DNA of 6,172 nucleotides. Source: Brachybacterium sp. (lineage in GTDB: Bacteria > Actinomycetota > Actinomycetes > Actinomycetales > Dermabacteraceae). How positions within the stretch are numbered: the stretch's first letter is position 1; each line of letters opens with the position of its first letter. This document shows positions 1-5,174 of this stretch, in pieces. The position numbers and the translations under genes are program-made. A model generated the notes under the pieces. That model made no database searches. It saw only the letters and a list, made by a program, of their open reading frames with translations, and was not told the DNA's origin. The stretch covers positions 1-6,172 of the forward strand of contig DAHVRS010000101.1 in the NCBI GenBank assembly GCA_027322375.1. Reading direction: 5' to 3'.

Positions 1-16
1 GCAGTCGCTGGAACAT
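1..16 (-). CDS. possible first codons of a further minus-strand gene (cut by window edge)
   Basis: On the minus strand an ATG at 16-14 is followed by codons reading M-F-Q-R-L up to the window edge. A purine-rich GGGAGG (25-20) lies 4 bases upstream, which is a little close for an ideal Shine-Dalgarno site. Five codons cannot identify a product. If real, this gene would lie downstream of the thiamin operon in the same direction but beyond the hairpin at 105-124, so it would probably be a separate transcript. Confidence 0.2.
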
Positions 17-25
17 GGTCCTCCC

Positions 26-35
26 GGGGGGGGGG
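26..35. repeat. homopolymer run of ten G (plus strand)
   Basis: Ten consecutive G on the plus strand (ten C on the minus strand) lie in the non-coding stretch downstream of thiE. The run is immediately upstream of the GGGAGG that precedes a possible minus-strand start at 16. Such a tract is prone to replication slippage and to sequencing error, so its length should be treated as uncertain. Confidence 0.9.
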
Positions 36-104
36 TGCGGCGCGGGTCGTCGGCTCCCTCCATCCCACCCGATGCGGAGGACCCGGCACCAGTGCGATCT
101 GTCA

Positions 105-124
105 TCTCCTCCGAAGGGAGGAGA
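105..124 (-). terminator. hairpin terminator after thiE
   Basis: A perfect 8-bp stem (TCTCCTCC with GGAGGAGA) closes a 4-base loop, read on the minus strand as TCTCCTCC-CTTC-GGAGGAGA. It starts 14 bases after the thiE stop codon. No T-run follows on the minus strand, as is common for intrinsic terminators of high-GC actinobacteria. The stem is symmetric, so it could also act on transcripts arriving from the other direction. The position directly after the last gene of the operon supports a terminator role. Confidence 0.65.
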
Positions 125-138
125 CGCGCCGACGGTTC

Positions 139-795
139 TCAGCACGCGAAGCCGTCGAGCACCTCGCGCACCACCGCGCCCGGGTCCGGCGCGTCCATCA
201 CCGCGCGCACGAGCGCGACGCCGGCGATGCCCGTGCGGGACAGTGCGGGAACGTCGGCCGCGGTGACATCGCCGATCGCGACGATCGGCAGCATCGTCGC
301 GCGCACCAGGCCCGGATAGCCCTCCACGCCGAGCGGCTCCCGGCCGGAGTCCTTGGTGGGGGTGCGGCGGAACGGCCCGGCGCCGAGATAGTCGAGGTCG
401 AAGGCGACCCCGGCGGAGTCGCGGACCAGGTCGAGCGTGCCGGTGGTCAGGCCGATCACCGCGTCATGGCCGAGCAGGGCGCGCGCATCCGCGACCGGCA
501 GATCGTCCTGGCCGAGGTGCACGCCGTGGACATGCGCGCCCCGGGCCCGCGCGACCGCGGCGACGTCGGCCCGGTCATCGACCAGCACCTTCGTGGCGGG
601 CCGGGCAGCCTTGACGGCGTCCGCGACGGCGAGGACCAGCTCGAGCAGCTCTGCGGTGCTCGCCTCCTTCGCCCGCACCTGCACCACCCCCGCGCCGGCG
701 GCCGCAGCCTGCGCAGCGACGTCGACGGTGCGCCGGTCGGTGCCGGAGGTGACGAGATAGCAGCGCAGGTCCAGGGGGAGGGTCGTCATCGTCAT
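139..795 (-). CDS. thiE: thiamin-phosphate synthase (thiamine-phosphate pyrophosphorylase) ThiE
   Basis: Joins HMP diphosphate (from ThiD) to the thiazole phosphate (from ThiM), giving thiamin monophosphate and pyrophosphate in the cytosol. The 218-residue product has the usual length of this TIM-barrel family. Visible family motifs are QVRAK (39-43), the metal/diphosphate-binding LVDD (71-74), GVHLGQDD (91-98), LGAGPFRRTPTK (137-148), and a C-terminal phosphate-binding strand PIVAIGDV (170-177) followed by GVALVRAVMDA. One oddity is that the usual AIGGI is AIGDV here, replacing the second glycine. The start at 795 is chosen because its ATG overlaps the thiM stop (ATGA) and the conserved fold begins at once (LRCYLVTSG). 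An alternative ATG two codons later (789) would change little. No good Shine-Dalgarno site precedes it, so it probably depends on re-initiation by ribosomes leaving thiM. It is the last gene of the operon. Confidence 0.95.
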   Translation of the reverse strand: MTMTTLPLDLRCYLVTSGTDRRTVDVAAQAAAAGAGVVQVRAKEASTAELLELVLAVADAVKAARPATKVLVDDRADVAAVARARGAHVHGVHLGQDDLPVADARALLGHDAVIGLTTGTLDLVRDSAGVAFDLDYLGAGPFRRTPTKDSGREPLGVEGYPGLVRATMLPIVAIGDVTAADVPALSRTGIAGVALVRAVMDAPDPGAVVREVLDGFAC

Positions 796-1574
796 CGTCC
801 GATCTCGTCGAGGGCGTCCAGCAGGTGCATACGGAAGCTGCCCGGCCCGGTCGCGCGCTCCGCGGCACGCTCCCCGGCCAGGGCCATCCAGGTGGTCGCG
901 GCGAGCGCGGCCTCCCAGGAATCCTCCACCATGCTCGCGCATGCCGCGGTCAGCGCGCCGAGCAGACACCCGGTCCCGGTCACGCGAGGCAGGAGCGCGC
1001 TGCCGCGGGCGAGGCGCGCGGTGCGGGTCCCGTCGAGGAGCAGATCCACCTCGCCGGAGACGGCGACGGCCCCGCCCGTGCGGCCCGCGACCTGGCGTGC
1101 CGCGGCCTCGGCGGCCTCGACGCGGGCGGTGGAGTCCGCGCCGCGCCCGCCGCCGTCGTGCCCGGCGAGGGTGAGGACCTCGGAGGCGTTCCCGCGCACC
1201 ACCGTCGGCCGGCTGGCCAGCAGCTCGCGCGCGAGCGGAGTGCGCACCGGCGCGATCCCGATCGCGGTCGGATCCAGCACCCAGGGCCTTTCCTGCCGGG
1301 TTGCGACGTCGACCGTGGCGGGGATCGCGTCCATCGCGTCGGTGGAGAGGGTGCCGAGGTTGATCAGCAGCGCGTCGGCGAGGGTCGTGACCACGGGCGC
1401 CTCGGCGAGGGTCTCGGTCATCATCGGCCTGGCCCCGGCGGCGAGCAGCCCGTCCGCGACCAGCGACATCGATACCGTCGCGGTGATGCAGTGGACGAGC
1501 GGCGCCCCCGCCCGCACCGCCTCGAGCACGGGCAGCACGCGCTCGAGGTCGGGGTCAGTGCGGGGGTCGCTCAT
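792..1574 (-). CDS. thiM: hydroxyethylthiazole kinase ThiM
   Basis: Phosphorylates 4-methyl-5-(2-hydroxyethyl)thiazole with ATP, allowing salvaged thiazole to feed ThiE. The 260-residue length is typical of the ribokinase-like ThiM family. Visible motifs in order are PLVHCITATVSMS (25-37), GARPMM (47-52), LINLGTL (70-76), DPTAIGIAPVR (101-111), RGNASEVLTLAG (127-138), VSGEVDLLLDG (172-182), and GTGC (200-203), whose Cys203 is at the family's catalytic position. GPGSFRMHLLDAL (243-255) matches the family C-terminus. Two otherwise well-conserved spots differ from B. subtilis-type ThiM: CITN is CITA, and DPVGxGA is DPTAIGI. The family call is secure, but the substrate pocket may be an actinobacterial variant. 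The start at 1574 is fixed by an ATGA overlap with the transporter stop and by a strong AGGAGGT at 1587-1581, spaced 6 bases. Confidence 0.95.
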   Translation of the reverse strand: MSDPRTDPDLERVLPVLEAVRAGAPLVHCITATVSMSLVADGLLAAGARPMMTETLAEAPVVTTLADALLINLGTLSTDAMDAIPATVDVATRQERPWVLDPTAIGIAPVRTPLARELLASRPTVVRGNASEVLTLAGHDGGGRGADSTARVEAAEAAARQVAGRTGGAVAVSGEVDLLLDGTRTARLARGSALLPRVTGTGCLLGALTAACASMVEDSWEAALAATTWMALAGERAAERATGPGSFRMHLLDALDEIGR

Positions 1575-2932
1575 CGCGTGACCTCCTCGAGAGGCGCGTC
1601 GAGCTCGCGCGGTCCGAGCCTCGGCCCGAGCCGCGCCCCGACGATCACGAGCAGCCCGCCGAGCACCACCATCCCGATCACGGTCCCATCCCGCCCCAGC
1701 CACGGTTCGAGCGCGGGGACGTAGAAGGGGTACAGCGCCGGCAGCACGAGGGAGAGGCTGTACGCGGAGCCGTACCCGGTGGAGCGCACCTCGGCGGGGA
1801 ACCGCTCGGAGAGATAGGCGGCGATCGGCCCGTAGCCGGAGACCGTCGCAGCCTGCAGCAGCGCAGCGAGGAGGGCAGCGACGGCGAGCGTCGGCGCGTG
1901 CACCGCGCCCCACCACAGCAGCGGGCCCAGCAGCATCGCGGACACGCCCCAGCAGGTGAGCAGCCGGCGCCTGCCCACGAGGCTCGAGAGGTGCCCGGCG
2001 ACCGCCATCGCGAGTGCCTGCGCGATCGCGGCGATGCCCATCACGACGGGCACAGCGGAAGCGGTGAGCGAGGAGTCGGTGCCGAGTCGCGCGGTGAGCA
2101 GCAGGACTGTCGAGTCGGTGAGCAGCCACAACCCTGTCATCAGCACGAATGCCGCCCAGAACGCCCCGGCCCAGCGTCCGCCCAGCACAGCCCGCAGCCG
2201 CGGGGGTCGGGTCGTGGCAGGCGCGGCGGCGCTGCGCACCGGGGCGTCGACCACGTGCCGGCTGTAGTAGATGAGCATTCCCACAGAGAGCGCCGCGCCG
2301 ACCACGAACAGGACCCGCCACCCCCACGCCGCGTACTGCGCGGGGCCGAGGAGCGCGAGCGTCAACGCGACGGTGAAGGCGATCGCGGCCTGCGCCCACG
2401 GCGCCATCGAGAGGATCAGCCCGCTCATGAGCCCGCGCCGGCGCGGCGCGGACCACTCCATCGCGAGCGGGATCGCGGCCGAGTACTCCCCGGCCACGAA
2501 GATCCCGCACAGGAACCGCAGCACGAGGATCAGCACCACGGTCCCGGGGCCCAGCAGCGCATGCGTGGGCGTGGCTGCGATCGCGAGGGCGCATAGTGCG
2601 GTGCCGGCGATCGCGACGCGGGTGGTGCGGGTGCGGCCCAGCCGGTCCGCGAGGCGCCCGAACACGACACCGCCGGCGGGCCTGCCGAACAGCATCGCGA
2701 CGATGATCAGCGCCCCGGTGGACGCGGTCGCGGCCGGCCCGGCGAGCACGAGCATCGCCGGTGCCAGCGCTGTGACCGGCAGGAACACGTGGATGTTGTC
2801 GATGAGGTTCCCGACCACTCCAGCCCGCAGCGCCGCCCTGCCCTCGGGCGGGAGCGATGCCGCGGCTCGCGGAGTCTTGGACGAGGAGGAGGACGAGGAC
2901 GCGGACGAGGTGGCGGTGACGTCGGCGCTCAT
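1571..2932 (-). CDS. MFS transporter, metabolite:H+ symporter-like, in thiamin operon (precursor uptake?)
   Basis: An integral membrane carrier of 453 residues with about 12 hydrophobic segments (roughly 38-62, 72-91, 104-121, 128-152, 168-195, 203-223, then 255-278, 290-311, 324-345, 347-366, 383-405, 415-433). The central loop lies at about 224-254. The MFS loop motif GRLADRLGR is at 92-100 and its second-half echo GHLSSLVGRRR at 313-323. RFLCGIFVAGEYSAAI (139-154) and ERFPAEVRSTGYGSAYSLS (376-394) resemble the metabolite:H+ symporter (ProP/ShiA-type) branch. The first ~30 residues are a Ser-rich, disordered-looking tail. Overlap with thiD-tenA and thiM places it under the TPP riboswitch. 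Import of HMP, hydroxyethylthiazole, a thiamin breakdown product or thiamin itself is therefore inferred. The sequence does not reveal which, and export is not excluded. The start at 2932 is set by the ATGA overlap and by AGGAG at 2944-2940. Confidence 0.88.
   Translation of the reverse strand: MSADVTATSSASSSSSSSKTPRAAASLPPEGRAALRAGVVGNLIDNIHVFLPVTALAPAMLVLAGPAATASTGALIIVAMLFGRPAGGVVFGRLADRLGRTRTTRVAIAGTALCALAIAATPTHALLGPGTVVLILVLRFLCGIFVAGEYSAAIPLAMEWSAPRRRGLMSGLILSMAPWAQAAIAFTVALTLALLGPAQYAAWGWRVLFVVGAALSVGMLIYYSRHVVDAPVRSAAAPATTRPPRLRAVLGGRWAGAFWAAFVLMTGLWLLTDSTVLLLTARLGTDSSLTASAVPVVMGIAAIAQALAMAVAGHLSSLVGRRRLLTCWGVSAMLLGPLLWWGAVHAPTLAVAALLAALLQAATVSGYGPIAAYLSERFPAEVRSTGYGSAYSLSLVLPALYPFYVPALEPWLGRDGTVIGMVVLGGLLVIVGARLGPRLGPRELDAPLEEVTR
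1581..1587 (-). promoter_or_regulatory. Shine-Dalgarno site of thiM, inside the transporter gene
   Basis: AGGAGGT on the minus strand ends 6 bases before the thiM ATG and lies within the last codons of the upstream transporter gene. It supports the start at 1574 and means thiM can recruit ribosomes itself as well as by coupling. Confidence 0.75.
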
Positions 2933-4647
2933 CGCGCGGCTCCTGCCGCCAGCTCAGCGCTCACCGCAGCGAACGCCGCCGGATCCACCCGCCGCGCCTG
3001 CTCGAAGAACTCCAGCTCATGACGGCACGCGAGGAGATACGCGTGCGCAGCCGCCGCCCGGTCCTCGGCCGAAGCCGCCGCGAGCGCCTCCTCGACGACG
3101 GCGAGCGCGCCCCGCACCCCCTCGACGAATCCGGGATCGCGATACGTCAGCAACCACGCCGCATAGGGATGCTCGGCTGGCACCTCCGGCAGACCGGCCC
3201 CCACCTGCGCGTACAGCCAGAAGCAGGGCAGCGCCGCCGCAGCCCCCACCACATACCGGTCCCCGAGCGCCCTCGCGAGCAGGAAGTCGGTGTACGCACT
3301 GGTCACAGGGCCGACGGGTACCTCTGTACTGGCTGGCCGCTGCCCGAGCCAGTCGCGGTGCAGCGCCATCTCGGTCTCGAGGCAGTGCCGCGAGGACTCC
3401 GCCCAGAACCTGCGCGCCTCAGCCCCAGGCGCTCTGTCCGCGAGCGCGGTAAGCGCGCGGGAGTAACGCTGCAGGTAGTGCGCATCCTGCGCCAGGTAGA
3501 AGGAGAACTGCCCCTCCGGCAGGCTCCCGTCCACGAGCGCGCCGACGAACCCGCTCTCACCGATCTGCGCGGCGAGCGACGCTCCCGCCGCCCACAGCGC
3601 CTGCGTCCACGGGCCGGCGGGCGCCACCGCAGCAGCAGGCACCGGGCCACTCGCATCCGCGGGACCAGCCGCGAGCTCCTCCGGCCGCTCCCACCTCGTC
3701 GGCACCGCGTCGGCCGCGAACCAGGGCTCGGCCGACCCCGCCGCAGCGAGCCTCCGCGCCCGACGCGCATGGTCGACGGGACCGTGACCGCTGCCCACCT
3801 GCTGTGCGGCGCCGTGCACGATCGCCTCGTGCAGCCAGTCCGTCACCCGGGCGAGTGCGACCGGCGGGGCATCCCCAGCGCCGAGCCGGGTGGCGAGCGC
3901 CGCCGCGAGCGAGCAGCCGGTGCCGTGCGTGGCGCGGGTGTCCACGCGCGGCGTCGCGGTGCGGTGGCGGGTCCCGTCGGGGGAGACCCAGGTGGTGGAC
4001 ACCTCCCGGTCCGTCAGGTGCCCGGTCTTCACGAGGACCGCGACGCCGGTCTCTGTCGCCCAGTCCTGTGCCTGCGTGAGGGCTTCGTCCTCGTCGCGGG
4101 CCAGCGGCTTCCCGGTGAGCACGGCGAGCTCGTCGATGTTCGGGGTGACCACGGTCGCGAGGCGGCAGAAGCGCAGCATCGCCTGCTCCGCCTCGGGCGC
4201 GAGGAGTCGATCGCCGCTGGTCGCGACCATCACCGGGTCGATGACGAGCACGGGCGGGCGATGGGTTCGTACCCACTGCTCGATGAGGTCGATGATCTCC
4301 GCGGTCGCGAGCATGCCGGTCTTGACAGCGTCGAGTGTGACGTCGTCGGAGACCGCGGCGAGCTGCGCGGCGAGCGTCGCGAGAGGTGGCAGGTGGATGT
4401 CGCGCACCCCGTGCGTGTTCTGCGCGACCACCGCGGTCACCGCCGCCATCCCGCAGCCGCCTGCAGCAGTGATCGACTTCAGATCCGCCGCAGTGCCGGC
4501 GCCCCCTGTCGGATCGGTCCCGGCGATGGAGAGGACGCGCGGGCCCGACGGAGCGATATGCGCAGGGGAGCCGTGGGCAGCGGCGCCAGAATGGGCGACG
4601 TCGCGAAAACGGGCAGGCGAAATATGGTTGCAAGGATCCGAGCTCAT
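2929..4647 (-). CDS. thiD: bifunctional HMP/HMP-P kinase (ThiD) - aminopyrimidine aminohydrolase (TenA) fusion
   Basis: A 572-residue cytosolic two-domain enzyme. Residues ~37-300 are ThiD, which phosphorylates HMP and then HMP-P to HMP-PP: VLSIAGTDPTGGAGTAADLK (38-57), VAQNTHGV (74-81), VKTGML (108-113), DPVMVATSGDRLL (137-149), TPNIDELAVLTG (168-179), VLVKTGHL (204-211), and GTGC (242-245) with the catalytic-position Cys245. Residues ~301-345 are an Ala/Pro-rich linker. Residues ~346-572 are TenA, which salvages HMP from thiamin breakdown products. YLAQDAHYL carries Asp388, LPCFWLYAQVG carries Cys475 and CRHELEFF carries Glu544, matching Asp44, Cys135 and Glu205 of B. subtilis TenA. This is the Cys-containing TenA class, with an intact catalytic set. 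The first ~36 residues are an unconserved extension. The start at 4647 is kept because GAAGGG (4661-4656) lies 8 bases upstream, inside the riboswitch. First gene of the operon; its stop overlaps the transporter start (ATGA). Confidence 0.95.
   Translation of the reverse strand: MSSDPCNHISPARFRDVAHSGAAAHGSPAHIAPSGPRVLSIAGTDPTGGAGTAADLKSITAAGGCGMAAVTAVVAQNTHGVRDIHLPPLATLAAQLAAVSDDVTLDAVKTGMLATAEIIDLIEQWVRTHRPPVLVIDPVMVATSGDRLLAPEAEQAMLRFCRLATVVTPNIDELAVLTGKPLARDEDEALTQAQDWATETGVAVLVKTGHLTDREVSTTWVSPDGTRHRTATPRVDTRATHGTGCSLAAALATRLGAGDAPPVALARVTDWLHEAIVHGAAQQVGSGHGPVDHARRARRLAAAGSAEPWFAADAVPTRWERPEELAAGPADASGPVPAAAVAPAGPWTQALWAAGASLAAQIGESGFVGALVDGSLPEGQFSFYLAQDAHYLQRYSRALTALADRAPGAEARRFWAESSRHCLETEMALHRDWLGQRPASTEVPVGPVTSAYTDFLLARALGDRYVVGAAAALPCFWLYAQVGAGLPEVPAEHPYAAWLLTYRDPGFVEGVRGALAVVEEALAAASAEDRAAAAHAYLLACRHELEFFEQARRVDPAAFAAVSAELAAGAAR
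2940..2944 (-). promoter_or_regulatory. Shine-Dalgarno site of the MFS transporter
   Basis: AGGAG on the minus strand is spaced 7 bases from the ATG at 2932 and lies within the last codons of thiD-tenA. It supports this start rather than later in-frame methionines. Confidence 0.6.
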
Positions 4648-4648
4648 G

Positions 4649-4726
4649 CGGACATCCCTTCGCTAGTACGAACTAGATCAGGTTCCACGGGTGTGATCTC
4701 AGCGCGTCTCGCGCACCCCGTGTCCA
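4649..4726 (-). promoter_or_regulatory. TPP riboswitch (THI element) controlling the thiamin operon
   Basis: Read on the minus strand, it carries the conserved THI-box blocks in order. These are GGGGTGC (4719-4713), a very short P3 arm, the pyrimidine-sensing CTGAGA (4702-4697), ACCCGTGGAACCTGATC (4692-4676), the P5 arm CTAG-N6-CTAG, and GCGAAGGGA at the 3' end. The closing helix P1 can form between TGGACA (4726-4721) and TGTCCG (4654-4649), five Watson-Crick pairs plus one wobble. P2 can form between ACGGG and CCCGT. The only purine-rich ribosome site, GAAGGG (4661-4656), is inside the aptamer, and the 3' strand of P1 ends one base before the start codon. TPP binding should therefore block translation initiation directly. 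No separate expression platform or terminator fits between aptamer and gene. Confidence 0.96.
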
Positions 4727-4733
4727 GCCGCCG

Positions 4734-4764
4734 AGTGTAGGCCACCTCCTCTCCTGTCGGTCGA
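4734..4764 (-). promoter_or_regulatory. candidate promoter of the thiamin operon
   Basis: On the minus strand a TACACT (4739-4734) fits the actinobacterial -10 pattern TAnnnT. A TCGACC (4764-4759, spacer 19) or GACCGA (4762-4757, spacer 17) could be a weak -35. Transcription would then begin near 4728-4727, one or two bases before riboswitch helix P1. This geometry favours the call, but the hexamers are poor matches. Confidence 0.4.
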
Positions 4765-4777
4765 TCGCGCCGCTGCA

Positions 4778-4846
4778 TGGACCTCGAACGGACTGCTGTG
4801 CGCACCCTGGACGGGCTGCTGCGCGCACCCTGGACGGGCTGCTGCA
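4778..4846. repeat. 23-bp direct repeats upstream of the thiamin promoter
   Basis: Two adjacent units at 4801-4823 and 4824-4846 are identical over 22 of 23 bases (core ACCCTGGACGGGCTGCTG on the plus strand). A degenerate third unit in register at 4778-4800 matches about 16 of 23 bases and shares the CTGCTG end. In addition CTGCATGGAC occurs on both sides of the block (4772-4781 and 4842-4851). The array sits about 40-110 bases upstream of the candidate thi -10. It may be an activator or operator site, or a simple tandem duplication with no role. Confidence 0.85.
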
Positions 4847-4930
4847 TGGACTCCAAATGGGCAGTGCGCGGCCGGCGACGAGGCTCAGCGCACCACAGAC
4901 TCGACCCGAGGGCACGCGACCCCGAAATGC

Positions 4931-5065
4931 TGTGGACAATTCTGTGGATAAATCATCGTCCGCGCTGTGGATAATGCTGTGGATAAGTCGCGATGTGGAG
5001 GGAGGGGGTGATTGTGGAGGGCTGAAGCGGTCCAGATTCAGGACTCGATCAGAAAGTTATCCACA
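4931..5065. other. cluster of five DnaA boxes
   Basis: Three exact TTATCCACA boxes lie on the minus strand (4951-4943, 4974-4966, 4986-4978) and one TTGTCCACA, the form preferred in high-GC actinobacteria, at 4939-4931. A fifth exact TTATCCACA is on the plus strand at 5057-5065. The first four form two doublets with 12-base spacing, repeated with a 35-base period (4930-4964 and 4965-4999). Two weaker TGTGGAGGG matches follow at 4994-5002 and 5013-5021. No dnaA, dnaN or rpmH gene is present, so this is not an obvious chromosomal origin. A DnaA-titrating or DnaA-regulated site is an inference. Confidence 0.8.
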
Positions 5066-5078
5066 ATGCGCCGAGTCC
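5041..5078. repeat. inverted repeat enclosing a DnaA box
   Basis: GGACTCG (5041-5047) and CGAGTCC (5072-5078) are perfect 7-base inverted arms separated by 24 bases. The TTATCCACA box at 5057-5065 lies near the centre of the loop. The loop is too long for a normal terminator. It could be an operator or a mobile-element remnant boundary, or it may have arisen by chance. Confidence 0.5.
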
Positions 5079-5079
5079 C

Positions 5080-5108
5080 TTTCGGTCAGGCGCTCGAATC
5101 ACTACGCT
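5080..5108 (+). promoter_or_regulatory. weak candidate promoter for the DUF222 gene
   Basis: TTTCGG (5080-5085) and TACGCT (5103-5108, a TAnnnT -10) are separated by 17 bases and lie about 65 bases before the ATG at 5175. Both hexamers are poor matches to consensus. The pair overlaps none of the DnaA boxes, but the boxes are immediately upstream. Confidence 0.25.
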
Positions 5109-5174
5109 GGGGTGAGCAGGAGCCGCTCGGCAGCAGCGCCGCGCACTGCGCATCCGATGGGGGAGGAGGGTCCG

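Larger units (their letters stand above)
4740..5174. other. gene-free divergent intergenic region
   Basis: About 430 bases between the thiamin operon promoter and the rightward DUF222 gene. I see no credible protein gene: the short open frames have no conserved content, and some run through the 23-bp repeats, whose period is not a multiple of three. The stretch holds the repeats, the DnaA boxes, an inverted repeat and probable promoters for both flanking transcription units. It has patches visibly less GC-rich than the coding DNA around it. Between about 4870 and 4929 I recognise nothing. Confidence 0.8.

Noticed and set aside
796..969. N-terminal extension of ThiE beyond the chosen start
   Set aside because: The extra ~58 residues are out-of-frame thiM sequence (Arg/Gly-rich) with no ThiE similarity; the ATGA overlap gives a normal-length protein.
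466..1581. Long plus-strand open frame opposite thiE and thiM
   Set aside because: Low-complexity Arg/Ala/Ser-rich translation with no family resemblance, antisense to two secure genes; typical shadow frame in high-GC DNA.
2271..3452. Plus-strand open frame opposite the transporter and the TenA domain
   Set aside because: Pro/Arg/Ala repeats without motifs, antisense to well-supported genes.
3019..4740. 573-codon plus-strand open frame opposite thiD-tenA
   Set aside because: Arg/Gly-rich, no domain recognisable, runs antisense through the riboswitch; the opposite strand carries two complete enzyme domains.
4778..4846. CRISPR array
   Set aside because: Only two to three units, directly adjoining with no spacers, and no cas genes.
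4644..4856. 70-codon leader-like open frame on the minus strand ending at the thiD-tenA start
   Set aside because: Most of it lies upstream of the likely transcription start and it passes through the riboswitch; its composition shows no protein signal.
4777..4974. 65-codon plus-strand small gene
   Set aside because: It crosses the 23-bp repeats and three DnaA boxes; the repeat period is not a multiple of three and no suitable ribosome site precedes it.
4931..5065. Chromosomal oriC
   Set aside because: The DnaA-box density fits, but dnaA, dnaN and rpmH are absent and the flanks are metabolic and DUF222 genes; no clear AT-rich unwinding element is seen.
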